Below, piece after piece: positions 1-8,788 of a stretch of DNA of 64,000 nt. This DNA is from Acetobacter oryzoeni. Its GTDB lineage: Bacteria > Pseudomonadota > Alphaproteobacteria > Acetobacterales > Acetobacteraceae. The position numbers were made by a program, and so were the translations under genes. The stretch lies in the NCBI RefSeq assembly GCF_004014775.2, contig NZ_CP042808.1, positions 62,001-126,000 of the forward strand, given 5' to 3'. Position 1 is the stretch's first letter. Each line of letters starts with the position of its first letter. Under the pieces are notes generated by a model, which was not told the origin of the DNA, made no database searches, and saw only the letters and a list, made by a program, of their open reading frames with translations.

Positions 1-2
1 GT

Positions 3-713
3 GTGCGTATTCCTTCAGCAGATGCCATTCCAGCGCAGCATGATGGGCTGGTGATCTGTGATGCCACTTCTGCCGCGTTCGCAATGGATTTGCCGTGGGA
101 CCGCTTGGATGTGGTGACATGGTCTTGGCAGAAAGCTTTGGGGGGTGAAGCCGCCCACGGCATGATCGCCCTTTCCCCCAAGGCTGTGCAGCGGTTGGAA
201 AGTTTTCAGGCTCCACGTCCACTGCCTAAAATCTTCCGTATGACGAACAAGAATGGTCTGATTGAAGGTATCTTCCGGGGTGATACCATCAACACACCTT
301 CCATGCTGTGCGTAGAAGATGCGCTGGACAGCCTGAAATGGGCTGAAGGTGCCGGTGGTTTGGAAGGGCTGAAAGCACGCAGCCAGGCCAATCTGGCTGA
401 AGTGACCATGTGGGTGGAAAAAACGGACTGGGTAGAATTTCTGGCTCAGAAGCGTGAAGAGCGTTCCTCAACAGCAATTTGCCTACGTATTGTTGCCCCG
501 TGGTTCTTGGCTCTTGAGCGCGAAGAGCAGACCAAAACAGTTAAAAAGATGCTGACCATTCTGGCCGAAGAAGGCATTGGGTTTGATCTGGCCAGTTACC
601 GTGATGCTCCTGCGGGCCTGCGTATCTGGGGTGGTGCTACGGTAGAAGCGGCAGATGTGCGTGCCCTACTGCCTTGGCTGGATTGGGCTTTTGCACAGGT
701 TGTGCCGCAGTAA
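3..713 (+). CDS. serC: Phosphoserine aminotransferase, 3' part
   Basis: This is the C-terminal 236 residues of a PLP-dependent class V aminotransferase; the gene runs in from outside the window, so the GTG at position 3 is an internal codon. It would convert 3-phosphohydroxypyruvate and glutamate to phosphoserine in serine (and possibly pyridoxine) synthesis in the cytosol. The visible '[15 protein letters not shown]' stretch carries the PLP-binding lysine, and the '[16 protein letters not shown]' segment is typical of the alphaproteobacterial/archaeal SerC subfamily rather than the E. coli type. It ends at TAA and is followed by a strong bidirectional terminator. The N-terminal domain cannot be judged. 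Confidence 0.9.
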   Translation: MRIPSADAIPAQHDGLVICDATSAAFAMDLPWDRLDVVTWSWQKALGGEAAHGMIALSPKAVQRLESFQAPRPLPKIFRMTNKNGLIEGIFRGDTINTPSMLCVEDALDSLKWAEGAGGLEGLKARSQANLAEVTMWVEKTDWVEFLAQKREERSSTAICLRIVAPWFLALEREEQTKTVKKMLTILAEEGIGFDLASYRDAPAGLRIWGGATVEAADVRALLPWLDWAFAQVVPQ

Positions 714-740
714 TTAAAAAAATTTGCCGTTACACGGTAT

Positions 741-776
741 AAAAAAGGCGGAGGGAAATTTCCCTCCGCCTTTTTT
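741..776. terminator. Bidirectional rho-independent terminator
   Basis: A 36-base perfect palindrome: six A, then GGCGGAGGGAAA directly facing TTTCCCTCCGCC, then six T. It lies between the convergent serC and aldehyde dehydrogenase genes and has a T run on either strand, so it can end transcription from both sides. Confidence 0.9.
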
Positions 777-796
777 GTTGGGTTGAAGCGCGCCTA

Positions 797-2188
797 TTAG
801 AACGGTGCGTCAATGTCCACGATATCGATCAACTTGGTGTTGACGAATTCTTTCAGGCCAAGGTCAATCAGCTCACGGCCAAAGCCAGAACGCTTCACAC
901 CACCAAACGGCAGATCAGCTTTCACCATTGTTGGGTGGTTGATGTACACCATGCCGGTGTCCATCTTGCGGGCCAGTTCAGTTGCTTTTTCTTCGTTCTG
1001 AGAGAAGATGGAGCCACCCAGACCGTATGGGGAATCATTGGCGATTTCCACAGCATGGTCTGCGTCTTTTGCGCGGAACAGCATGGTAACCGGACCAAAG
1101 AATTCCCAACGGCGTGCCGGGTTGCTTTCATCCAGATCTGTCAGAATAACAGGGCGGAAGAAACAGCCTTTGTTGGGCATTTCCAGCGGAACTTCTTCTG
1201 CTTTTGCACCGTGTGCCACAGCTTCAGAAACCTGCTTTTTCAGGTCTTCTACAGCCCCGCGGGAAGAAAGCGGCGGCATGGTGGTGTTGGGGTCCATCGG
1301 ATCACCCATACGCAGGGCGCTCACGCCTTTGCGGTACAGCTCTACAAACTTGTCGTAAACACCGTCTTCCACAATCATGCGCTTGGCGTTAACGCACACC
1401 TGCCCGCCGTTCCAGTGGCGGCCAAAAACAGCCCATTTGGCGGCTTTTTCAATGTCTGCATCGTTCAGCACGATCAGCGCATCAGAGCCACCCAGTTCCA
1501 TGATGCACTTTTTAAGTGCGCCACCGGCTGTAGCAGCAATTTTGGCACCTGCACCTTCAGAACCTGTAAGGGCAACGCCGCGTACGCGTGGGTCCTGAAT
1601 AACCGTGGCAAGCTGTGCGTGGGACGGATACAGATTGATAAAGCCTCCTTCTGGCAGCCCGGCATCCAGCATCAGTTTTTCCATGGCAGCAGCACACTGC
1701 GGCACGTTGGAAGCGTGCTTCAGGATAACAGTGTTACCGGCGGAAAGCTGAGGGGAGATAATGCGGGCAACCTGATAGAACGGGAAGTTCCAAGGTTCGA
1801 TCGCAACAATGATTCCCTGCGGTTCGTACACCAGTTTGGCGCGGCCTTCCTGCGGGTCTGCTACGGGCAGGTCTTGCGGCTGCAGCAGCTTTTCAGCGTT
1901 CTTGGCGTAGTATTCGAAAATAGCAGCGGATAGTTCCGTTTCTGCCTGAGCTTCAGCAAAGCGCTTGCCCATTTCAAGGGTCAGCAGCTTGGAATACTCA
2001 TCCAGATTTTCGCGCAGCAGGTCAGCTGCTTTCTGCAGAATGCGTGCACGATCTGCATGGGAGAAGTTTTTCCATTTCTGGAAAGCGGCATCAGCCTTGC
2101 CAACCGCTGTTTCAATTTCCGCATCTGTGGCGGTGGGGAATGTCTTCACCTGCTCTTCGGTGAAGGGATTGATTGTTGCATAAGCCAT
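797..2188 (-). CDS. NAD(P)-dependent succinate-semialdehyde-type aldehyde dehydrogenase
   Basis: A 463-residue aldehyde dehydrogenase that oxidises an aldehyde to its acid in the cytosol. The catalytic cysteine is C265 in 'GGQVCVNAKR' and the general base is E231 in 'IMELGGSD'; 'PWNFPFYQV' and 'ILKHASN' are cofactor-site motifs. The length and the 'LKHASN' motif resemble the short Sad/YneI branch of succinate-semialdehyde dehydrogenases (inferred by recall of that family). It is followed 40 bases upstream, on the same strand, by an alcohol dehydrogenase, so the pair could take an alcohol through the aldehyde to the acid. Substrate is therefore uncertain: succinate semialdehyde by family, acetaldehyde by context. 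Confidence 0.85.
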   Translation of the reverse strand: MAYATINPFTEEQVKTFPTATDAEIETAVGKADAAFQKWKNFSHADRARILQKAADLLRENLDEYSKLLTLEMGKRFAEAQAETELSAAIFEYYAKNAEKLLQPQDLPVADPQEGRAKLVYEPQGIIVAIEPWNFPFYQVARIISPQLSAGNTVILKHASNVPQCAAAMEKLMLDAGLPEGGFINLYPSHAQLATVIQDPRVRGVALTGSEGAGAKIAATAGGALKKCIMELGGSDALIVLNDADIEKAAKWAVFGRHWNGGQVCVNAKRMIVEDGVYDKFVELYRKGVSALRMGDPMDPNTTMPPLSSRGAVEDLKKQVSEAVAHGAKAEEVPLEMPNKGCFFRPVILTDLDESNPARRWEFFGPVTMLFRAKDADHAVEIANDSPYGLGGSIFSQNEEKATELARKMDTGMVYINHPTMVKADLPFGGVKRSGFGRELIDLGLKEFVNTKLIDIVDIDAPF

Positions 2189-2227
2189 CAGAATAACCCT
2201 TCTTTTGTTTCTGAGATTAGGAGTTGC

Positions 2228-3256
2228 TCAGTTGCGGAAGTCCAGAACCACGCGGCCTTCCACCCGACCGTTCTTGAGCGCATCAAAAATTGCGTTGATG
2301 TTATCAATCCGATCCGTTGTGGTGACAGATGTTACCTTCCCTTCCGCAAAGAAGGAAAGAGCTTCAATCATGTCCAGCCGTGTGCCTACTATGGAGCCGC
2401 GAATGGTAATGGCATTCATGACCATGTCAAAGATAGAAATTGGGAAATCTCCCGGCGGCAGGCCATTTAGCACCAAAGTGCCCCCTGCCCGCACATAACC
2501 CATAGCCTGAGAAAATGCTTTGGTGGAAACAGCGGTGATCAATCCACCGTGTACGCCCCCAACCTTTTCCTGCATAAATGCTGCCGGGTCTGTATTTCTG
2601 GCATTCACGGTGTACGTTGCACCAAGCTTTTTGGCGGTTGCCAGTTTTTCATCATCAATATCTACCGCCACAACATTCAGCCCCATTGCTACGGCGTACT
2701 GCACGGCCATTTGGCCTAACCCCCCAACGCCAGAAATGGCAACCCAGTTCCCTGCGCGCGTATCTGTCATTTTCAGGCCTTTATAAACGGTCAGGCCGGC
2801 GCATAGTACGGGGGCAACTTTTACGGGATCTACGCCTTTGGGGAGATGAGCAATGTAGTTAGGGTCTGCCACCACATATTCGGCAAAGCAGCCGTTTACG
2901 GAATAGCCAGTTTCTTCCTGCTTCGGGCAAAGGGTTTCCCAGCCTGCCAGGCAGTGTTCGCAATGGCCGCAGGCAGAATACAGCCAGGGCACACCCACAA
3001 CATCACCTTCCTTTACCCAATCTACCTCGCTGCCAACCTGCACAACCGTGCCAACACCTTCATGGCCGGGAATGAAGGGCAGATGTGGTTTTTTGGGCCA
3101 GTCTCCGCTGGCGGCATGCAAATCTGTATGACACACGCCGCAGGCAATCATTTTAACCAAAATCTGGGTAGGTTTAATGGTGGGAATGTCCAGTTCTTCA
3201 ATGGTCAGTGGTTTGCCAAATTCATGAACCACAGCGGCTTTCATTTTTCCGGACAT
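2228..3256 (-). CDS. adhP: Zinc-dependent alcohol dehydrogenase, AdhP type
   Basis: A 342-residue medium-chain dehydrogenase that interconverts primary alcohols and aldehydes with NAD(H). The catalytic zinc ligands are C39, H65 (with E66) and C152; the structural zinc is held by C96, C99, C102 and C110. The Rossmann motif GVGGLG is at 176-181. The sequence aligns by eye along its whole length with the propanol-preferring AdhP family. It precedes the aldehyde dehydrogenase by 40 bases on the same strand, suggesting co-transcription, and is separated from pntB by a terminator. In acetic acid bacteria the main ethanol oxidation is periplasmic and PQQ-dependent, so this would be the cytosolic, NAD-linked route (inference). 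Confidence 0.9.
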   Translation of the reverse strand: MSGKMKAAVVHEFGKPLTIEELDIPTIKPTQILVKMIACGVCHTDLHAASGDWPKKPHLPFIPGHEGVGTVVQVGSEVDWVKEGDVVGVPWLYSACGHCEHCLAGWETLCPKQEETGYSVNGCFAEYVVADPNYIAHLPKGVDPVKVAPVLCAGLTVYKGLKMTDTRAGNWVAISGVGGLGQMAVQYAVAMGLNVVAVDIDDEKLATAKKLGATYTVNARNTDPAAFMQEKVGGVHGGLITAVSTKAFSQAMGYVRAGGTLVLNGLPPGDFPISIFDMVMNAITIRGSIVGTRLDMIEALSFFAEGKVTSVTTTDRIDNINAIFDALKNGRVEGRVVLDFRN

Positions 3257-3294
3257 GATATGCTTCCTTTATTTTACAAACAGATATGAGAAAT

Positions 3295-3322
3295 AAAAAA
3301 GGGCGAGGAATAAGCCTCGCCC
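3295..3322 (-). terminator. Terminator after pntB
   Basis: GGGCGAGG and CCTCGCCC face each other across a six-base loop, and read on the minus strand the hairpin is followed by six T. It ends the pnt operon before adhP. Confidence 0.88.
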
Positions 3323-3331
3323 TTGTCATGC

Positions 3332-4747
3332 TCAGGAGCCGCCAAGACTTTTGACAGCTTCAACCATTTTGGAAAGCACAGCCTGTGCATCTCCAAATAC
3401 CATTGTGCAGTTCTTCTGGAAGAAGAGAGGGTTCTGCACGCCGGAATACCCCACGCCCGTACCACGTTTAATGACAAACACCTGATGTGCTTTGTAAGCA
3501 TTCAAAATAGGCATGCCATAGATGGGGGAGGATTTATCGGTCAGGGCTTCCGGGTTCACCACATCGTTGGCGCCAATAACCAGCGCAACATCCGTTGTGG
3601 CAAAACTATCATTTATGTCATCCATGTCATAAATCATGTCATATGGTACACCAGCCTCGGCCAGTAGAACGTTCATATGCCCCGGCATACGGCCAGCAAC
3701 GGGGTGGATGGCAAACTTAACATCCACACCATCGGCAACAAGAATCTTGACAAACTCGTAAAGTTTCTGCTGTGCCTGTGCCACGGCCAGCCCGTAACCG
3801 GGAATAATGATCACGCTGGATGCATAACGCATGGTGGTGGCAGCATCTGCTGGATCAACAGATTTCATTTCACCCTGCGGGCCTTTGGCGCTGCTGGTGC
3901 TATCACCAAAGTTGCTGAACAACACGTTGGTGAGTGAGCGGTTCATGGCCTTGGCCATCAGCACAGTCAGCAATGTGCCGGCAGAGCCTACAACCATACC
4001 TGCAATCATCAGGGCGGGGTTGTTCATCACATACCCTTCAAGCCCAACAGCCAACCCGGTAAATGCGTTGTAGAGCGAAATAACAACCGGCATATCGGCA
4101 CCACCGATAGGCAGTGTCATGCACACACCAAACAGCAGGGCCGTCAGGAAGAACAGATCCCGCGGGAGTTCTCCCATTGGGGTGGCATATTGCATGACCG
4201 TAAGTGCGCCCAACACCAGAGCAACAAGAAACACCCCGGCATTGAAAATACGCTGACCACCAAAGCGCACCGGCTTTTTCATCCGGCCGTCCAGCTTGGC
4301 CCATGCGATAATGGAACCGGTAAGCGAAATACACCCGATAAGCGCACCCAAAACGGTAATGGTAAGGTGTAGCGGAGATGTTGGGTCATCGCTTAAAAGT
4401 TCTACAGCGGCCAAGCATGCTGCAGAACCACCGCCCATACCGTTAAAAATTGCAACCATCTGTGGCATGGCTGTCATTTGCACGGTACGACCACGCCAGC
4501 CAGCCCATGCGCAACCCAGAACCAGAGCTAATACGGCCAGTACCACATTTACCAGAAGGTGCGGTTTGGCGGCCTCAGTTACGTTAAATAAATTGAGAAA
4601 AGTTGCTGCAATAACAAAGATCATACCGTAACCGGCTGTTACAATGCCAGATACAGCCGTAACAGGGGATGACATGGCTTTCAGCCCGTAAATAAACAGG
4701 CCGGCAGCAATAAGGCCGCTTAGGCCCACAATGTATTCAATAAACAT
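3332..4747 (-). CDS. pntB: NAD(P) transhydrogenase subunit beta
   Basis: A 471-residue protein with an N-terminal block of membrane helices (roughly residues 1-260, domain II) and a C-terminal NADP(H)-binding domain III ('VIIIPGYGLAVAQAQ', 'HPVAGRMPGHMNVLLAEAGVPYD', 'VLVIGANDVVNPEA'-like motif). With the two alpha parts it forms the inner-membrane enzyme that couples hydride transfer between NADH and NADP+ to proton movement. It follows pntA2 immediately: the pntA2 stop and the pntB start are adjacent. Full length for the family. Confidence 0.97.
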   Translation of the reverse strand: MFIEYIVGLSGLIAAGLFIYGLKAMSSPVTAVSGIVTAGYGMIFVIAATFLNLFNVTEAAKPHLLVNVVLAVLALVLGCAWAGWRGRTVQMTAMPQMVAIFNGMGGGSAACLAAVELLSDDPTSPLHLTITVLGALIGCISLTGSIIAWAKLDGRMKKPVRFGGQRIFNAGVFLVALVLGALTVMQYATPMGELPRDLFFLTALLFGVCMTLPIGGADMPVVISLYNAFTGLAVGLEGYVMNNPALMIAGMVVGSAGTLLTVLMAKAMNRSLTNVLFSNFGDSTSSAKGPQGEMKSVDPADAATTMRYASSVIIIPGYGLAVAQAQQKLYEFVKILVADGVDVKFAIHPVAGRMPGHMNVLLAEAGVPYDMIYDMDDINDSFATTDVALVIGANDVVNPEALTDKSSPIYGMPILNAYKAHQVFVIKRGTGVGYSGVQNPLFFQKNCTMVFGDAQAVLSKMVEAVKSLGGS

Positions 4748-5074
4748 TTATTGCTGTTCCTTTTTGGCAGGTGCCGGTTTTTGGCTGGGCCGGAACATGG
4801 CAAGCATGCGGTCTGTTACCACATAGCCCCCCATCACGTTACCTGCTCCTAGAAAAACCCCAATAAAGCCAATAATCTGTCCGTAAATGCTGGTTGCGTT
4901 AAACAACGCATCCAGCGCACCAACAACCACAATACCGTGGATGAAGTTGGAGCCAGACATCAGGGGTGTATGCAGGATGGATGGTACGCGGCTGATCACC
5001 ACATAGCCGGTAAAGGCTGCCAGCATGAAAATGTATAAAGCGATAATAAAGGTCATGGATGTTGCGGTAATCAT
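4748..5074 (-). CDS. pntA2: NAD(P) transhydrogenase alpha, membrane part (alpha-2)
   Basis: A 108-residue protein of three or four hydrophobic helices that is the separate membrane part of the alpha subunit. In E. coli this segment is fused to the NAD-binding domain; the split form is the one known from Rhodospirillum and other alphaproteobacteria. It overlaps pntA1 by four bases, consistent with coupled translation. Its end is rich in lysine and proline. Confidence 0.95.
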   Translation of the reverse strand: MITATSMTFIIALYIFMLAAFTGYVVISRVPSILHTPLMSGSNFIHGIVVVGALDALFNATSIYGQIIGFIGVFLGAGNVMGGYVVTDRMLAMFRPSQKPAPAKKEQQ

Positions 5075-6279
5075 GATACTTTCTCCGCAGGAGCGCTTTC
5101 GATAAATTGTTTGATGACATCATTGGTTATTGCACCATCATGCGTAAGGGTGGTGCCTTTGATGACATCATCCGTGAAATCAGGTTTCAGTACGCCGTCA
5201 TGCACGACCTGTTCTAAAAGGTTATAGATATTCTTGGCATAAAGCTCACTTGCCTGAGCTGCCAGGCAGGATGGCAGGTTAGTGGGACCTACCAATGTGA
5301 CTGGCCCAACTTTAATAATTTCTCCGGCTTTTGTGCCTTCGCAGTTTCCGCCATTGGGTGCACCCATATCCACCACAACAGCCCCTTCTTTCATGGCGGC
5401 CAACTGGTCTGCATCAATCAGGCGTGGTGCGTGTTTGCCGGGGACAGCTGCTGTGGTGATAATCAGATCAGCCTGTGCAATATGTTGGCTGAGTGCAGCA
5501 CGCACTTTTGTTTTTTCTTCTGGTGTCAGTTCACGTGCATACCCGCCAGCGCCCCGAGCATCTACACCCGTATCTACAAAGCGCGCACCAACGGATTCTG
5601 CTTCTTCCTTGGTTTCGGGGCGCACATCATAACCTTCGCAAACAGCGCCAAGCCGATGCGCTGTTGCCAAAGCCTGCAACCCGGCAACACCCAAACCCAT
5701 TACCAACACACGCGCGGCCCGAAGTGAGCCAACGGCTGTTGTCATCATGGGCAGGATTTTCTGCATGTGCACGCAGCCCAGCAGAGGTGCGTAATACCCG
5801 GCCAAAGCCGCTTGGCTGGAAAGTGCATCCATAGCCTGTGCCCGGCTGATGCGCGGAATAAGCTCCATGGCAAATGTAGTGATCTTGCCATCCCGCAAAG
5901 CCTTTACCAGATCAGGCTCCGTTTTGGCGTAAATGAAAGACACCAGCAGGCTGCCGGGCTTCATTTTTTTTACCGTTTCCACGCTGGGCGGCTGCACAGC
6001 CAGCACAATATCAGCATCCCCCAGAAGTTTCTGCTGATCCGCTTCTGTGGTGACACCGGCCTGTGTGTATGCTGCATCCGTATAAGTGGCAGCAGCTCCC
6101 CCACCCTGTTCCAGAACCAAGGAGGCTCCAAGTTTGGCAATGCGCTGGGCCACTGATGGAATCATGGCAACCCGTCTTTCATCGGCTGCCGTTTCCTTCA
6201 GAATTGCAATTTTAAGTGTCACGGTCTGTTCCAAACTCTGTTGTAAAAGTTGGGCAAAGGTCAGAACAGGGTTTTGCAT
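5071..6279 (-). CDS. pntA1: NAD(P) transhydrogenase alpha, NAD-binding part (alpha-1)
   Basis: A soluble domain I protein (402 residues from the ATG) that binds NAD(H). 'KIAILKETAADERRVAMIPS' near the start and the dinucleotide motif 'VLVMGLGVAGLQALATA' are diagnostic; it is homologous to alanine dehydrogenase. The ATG at 6279 has its AGG directly abutting, so the true start could be the GTG about 20 codons downstream (before 'TLKIAIL'), which has GGAA at a better distance. First gene of the pntA1-pntA2-pntB operon; the promoter must lie in 6280-6420. Confidence 0.95.
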   Translation of the reverse strand: MQNPVLTFAQLLQQSLEQTVTLKIAILKETAADERRVAMIPSVAQRIAKLGASLVLEQGGGAAATYTDAAYTQAGVTTEADQQKLLGDADIVLAVQPPSVETVKKMKPGSLLVSFIYAKTEPDLVKALRDGKITTFAMELIPRISRAQAMDALSSQAALAGYYAPLLGCVHMQKILPMMTTAVGSLRAARVLVMGLGVAGLQALATAHRLGAVCEGYDVRPETKEEAESVGARFVDTGVDARGAGGYARELTPEEKTKVRAALSQHIAQADLIITTAAVPGKHAPRLIDADQLAAMKEGAVVVDMGAPNGGNCEGTKAGEIIKVGPVTLVGPTNLPSCLAAQASELYAKNIYNLLEQVVHDGVLKPDFTDDVIKGTTLTHDGAITNDVIKQFIESAPAEKVS

Positions 6280-6623
6280 CCTGCCTGAGGCACAAAAGTT
6301 ATGACACTACGGTGCGTAGGGGTGCTGCAATGATGTGCATCAAAAAATATAGTCATAGTGTTCAAGTAATTTATTGTAATTTTGTTTAAGTGGGCACACC
6401 CCTTGCTCTGCGTGTCTTGAGCATGAACGGTTGATCATGGCAGTGGGTTTCGGTTTTGGGTGGATAGCAAGGCTTGAGGAAAGCAGGAAAAGTGGCGGGG
6501 CGTGTGCCCACCGGGGCAGCTGCCCGTGGCGGGCAATTCCATTTGGTTGCGTAATGGTCTAGGGTCTGCCGCCATCAGGCCATATATATGGCCTACATAT
6601 ATACGATCAAAAGCAGGTGGATT
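6280..6623. other. Divergent intergenic region, pntA1 / asd
   Basis: About 340 bases separating the leftward pnt operon from the rightward asd gene. The pnt-proximal half is AT-rich and presumably holds the pnt promoter; TTACAA and TATGAC on the minus strand with a 16-base gap are a weak candidate. The asd-proximal end contains a perfect palindrome listed separately. No convincing gene is seen. Confidence 0.6.
6577..6594. promoter_or_regulatory. 18-base perfect palindrome upstream of asd
   Basis: AGGCCATATATATGGCCT reads the same on both strands and lies 29 bases before the asd start codon. It could be an operator for a dimeric regulator or, if transcribed, a short hairpin in the asd leader. 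The function is not known. Confidence 0.5.
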
Positions 6624-7646
6624 ATGGGATATCGGGTTGCTGTTGTAGGCGCGACTGGAGCCGTGGGGCGTGAAATCCTCAAAACACTGGCGGAGCGTGA
6701 ATTTCCGGTTGATGAAATTGTGGCTCTGGCCTCGCCGCGTTCTGCCGGGCGGGAAGTTTCGTTCGGAGATCAGGTTCTGAAAGTAAAGAACCTTGAAACA
6801 TTTGATTTCACGGGATGGGACGTTGGGCTGTTTTCCCCCGGTGGCTCCGTGTCTGCAAAATATGCACCCATTGCTGCCAAAGCAGGTTGTGTGGTGATCG
6901 ACAACACCTCGCACTTCCGTATGGACCCGGATGTGCCGTTGGTGGTGCCAGAAGTAAACCCGAACGCCCTTAAGCAGATCAAGCGCAACATTATTGCCAA
7001 CCCCAACTGCTCTACCATTCAGATGGTGGTGGCACTTAAGCCACTGCATGATCTGTTCACCCTCAAGCGGGTTGTGGTGTCCACCTACCAGGCTGTTTCC
7101 GGTGCAGGTAAGGATGGGATGGATGAACTGTTCGCCCAGACACGCGGCACCTTTGTGAATGACCCGCCGAAGATTGAGCAGTTCCAGAAGCAGATCGCCT
7201 TTAACTGCATTCCGCAGATCGATGTGTTTATGGATGACGGCGCGACCAAAGAAGAATGGAAGATGCGAGTCGAGACAAAGAAAATTCTCGACCCGGATGT
7301 AGATGTAATTGCCACCTGCGTGCGTGTGCCCGTGTTTATTGGTCACTCTGAATCTGTTGTAGCTGAGTTTGAGGAACCTGTTGACATCAAGCGTGCCTAC
7401 GAAGCCCTGCGTGAAGCAGAAGGTGTTGTGGTGCTGGATAAGCGTGAAGATGGCGGCTACGTGACTCCGATTGACTCGGTGGGGGAAGACGCAACCTACG
7501 TTTCACGCCTTCGTGTCGATCCAACAGTTCCCAATGGTCTCGCATTTTGGTGTGTGTCCGATAATCTGCGGAAAGGTGCGGCTTTGAACGCGGTGCAGAT
7601 TGCCGAAACCATGATTGCTCTCGATCTCCTGCCCAGACACGGTTGA
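6624..7646 (+). CDS. asd: Aspartate-semialdehyde dehydrogenase
   Basis: A 340-residue cytosolic enzyme that reduces aspartyl phosphate to aspartate semialdehyde for lysine/diaminopimelate, threonine, methionine and isoleucine synthesis. The NADP-binding motif GATGAVG is at residues 9-15 and the catalytic cysteine is C129 in 'NPNCSTIQMV'. The start at 6624 is preferred over an in-frame ATG at 6588 because AGGTGG precedes it at the right distance and the family begins with 'GYRVAVVGATG'. No lysC or usg neighbour is present; the next genes are sdhCDAB after 137 bases. Confidence 0.95.
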   Translation: MGYRVAVVGATGAVGREILKTLAEREFPVDEIVALASPRSAGREVSFGDQVLKVKNLETFDFTGWDVGLFSPGGSVSAKYAPIAAKAGCVVIDNTSHFRMDPDVPLVVPEVNPNALKQIKRNIIANPNCSTIQMVVALKPLHDLFTLKRVVVSTYQAVSGAGKDGMDELFAQTRGTFVNDPPKIEQFQKQIAFNCIPQIDVFMDDGATKEEWKMRVETKKILDPDVDVIATCVRVPVFIGHSESVVAEFEEPVDIKRAYEALREAEGVVVLDKREDGGYVTPIDSVGEDATYVSRLRVDPTVPNGLAFWCVSDNLRKGAALNAVQIAETMIALDLLPRHG

Positions 7647-7658
7647 GTGAGAATCCCG

Positions 7659-7750
7659 CCCCTCTCGGCCTCGTGTTGGTCTGTTGAATTGACCGGCCAG
7701 AGGGGTGGGGCGTAGGACAAAAACGATGCAAACGCCGGATCCAGCCGGCG
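7659..7750 (+). promoter_or_regulatory. Structured leader before sdhC
   Basis: Two hairpins between asd and sdhC. The first pairs CCCCTCT-c-GGCC (7659-7670) with GGCCAGAGGGG (7695-7705), eleven pairs with one bulged C. The second pairs CGCCGG (7733-7738) with CCGGCG (7745-7750). The first has no following T run, so it is either a weak asd terminator or part of the sdh leader. Confidence 0.45.
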
Positions 7751-7782
7751 CTACGGGATAGAGACGGGGTACGAGGCAGACA

Positions 7783-8256
7783 ATGCAGGATATCCGCAAG
7801 GCCCTCTATGTAGGGAGCCGAAGTGACGGCAGACTTATTCAGCGGCCCATGTCGCCGCATTTACAGGTCTACCGTTATCGCCTTTCCATGGTTCTTTCCA
7901 TCATGAACCGTATTACGGGCGTTATCGCAACAGCAGGTGCAGCACTGGGTGTGTTCTGGCTTGGGGCCGCGGCCAAGGGGCCAAAGGCCTTTGCCACGGC
8001 GCGCAAGGTAACAGGCAACCCGCTTGGGCAGCTTGTGCTGCTGGGGTGGCTGGCATCCGTTGTGTACCACACGGTTGGCGGTATCCGCCATCTGATCTGG
8101 GATAGCGGTTACCGGTACGACAAAAAGGAAGTTAACAAGGATGGCCCGGTAGCCGTGGGTGTTACCGCTGGTGTCAGCACTGTTCTGGCAGCTGGCCTTC
8201 TGGCTGTTTCCATTTGTCGCAAACGCAGCCGCGCCAAAGCAGGAAAGGTATCCTGA
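7783..8256 (+). CDS. sdhC: Succinate dehydrogenase cytochrome b subunit
   Basis: A 157-residue membrane anchor with three hydrophobic helices that carries heme b and part of the ubiquinone site in complex II. 'RPMSPHLQVYR', 'SIMNRITG' and 'VYHTVGGIRHLIWD' are the family motifs; the last holds the likely heme-ligand histidine. In the second motif the residue before the conserved arginine is Asn where E. coli has His. First gene of sdhCDAB; the sdhC stop and the sdhD start are one base apart. Confidence 0.93.
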   Translation: MQDIRKALYVGSRSDGRLIQRPMSPHLQVYRYRLSMVLSIMNRITGVIATAGAALGVFWLGAAAKGPKAFATARKVTGNPLGQLVLLGWLASVVYHTVGGIRHLIWDSGYRYDKKEVNKDGPVAVGVTAGVSTVLAAGLLAVSICRKRSRAKAGKVS

Positions 8257-8257
8257 C

Positions 8258-8671
8258 ATGAATGCTTCTGCTCCTCATATTGAAGTCATGCGCTCCCAGC
8301 TTGGGCGGGCACGCGGGCTTGGGGCCGGGCATTCCGGTGTAGGCCACTGGTGGGCCGAACGTGTAACGGCAGCTTCCCTGCTTCCACTTTCAACGTGGTT
8401 TGTGGTGCAGATGTTCCGCCTCGGCGGTGCAGATCATGCAGAAGTGGTGAAGTGGGGCAGCAAGCCCGTAAACGCAACCATGCTGATCGCCCTGATCATT
8501 TCCACTTTCTACCATGCTCAACTTGGGCTTCAGGTCATTGTGGATGATTACGTGCACGGCAAGGCGCATCTGCCTACCCGCCTGCTTGTTAAAATCGGCA
8601 CCTCCCTGTTGGGGCTGCTGGGCGTAATTGCCGTTATCAAGCTGTTTGTGCGCGGCAGCACCGCCAAATAA
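8258..8671 (+). CDS. sdhD: Succinate dehydrogenase membrane anchor subunit
   Basis: A 137-residue, three-helix subunit that pairs with SdhC to anchor complex II and form the quinone pocket. 'GAGHSGVGHWWAERVTAASLLPL' region is the SdhD signature, and the heme-ligand histidine and 'DDY' quinone-site segment follow ('FYHAQLGLQVIVDDYVHGK'). The ATG at 8258, one base after the sdhC stop, gives the family's normal N-terminus; a longer in-frame reading would run into sdhC. Confidence 0.93.
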   Translation: MNASAPHIEVMRSQLGRARGLGAGHSGVGHWWAERVTAASLLPLSTWFVVQMFRLGGADHAEVVKWGSKPVNATMLIALIISTFYHAQLGLQVIVDDYVHGKAHLPTRLLVKIGTSLLGLLGVIAVIKLFVRGSTAK

Positions 8672-8703
8672 GCCGGGCCACCGCCTTATAGAATCAAGAG
8701 CCT

Positions 8704-8741
8704 GTGCCGCCAGCGCCCCAAAGCCTGAAGCGCTGTGGCAC
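8704..8741 (+). promoter_or_regulatory. Hairpin between sdhD and sdhA
   Basis: GTGCC/GGCAC closes an outer stem and CAGCGC/GCGCTG an inner one, with a small internal loop. No T run follows. The gap between sdhD and sdhA is 117 bases, unusually long for this operon, so the stem may set mRNA stability or subunit ratio; this is inference. Confidence 0.45.
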
Positions 8742-8788
8742 GAACCTGAAAAGACTGACAGGCCGAACGCAATGGGAGCGCCGTCACG

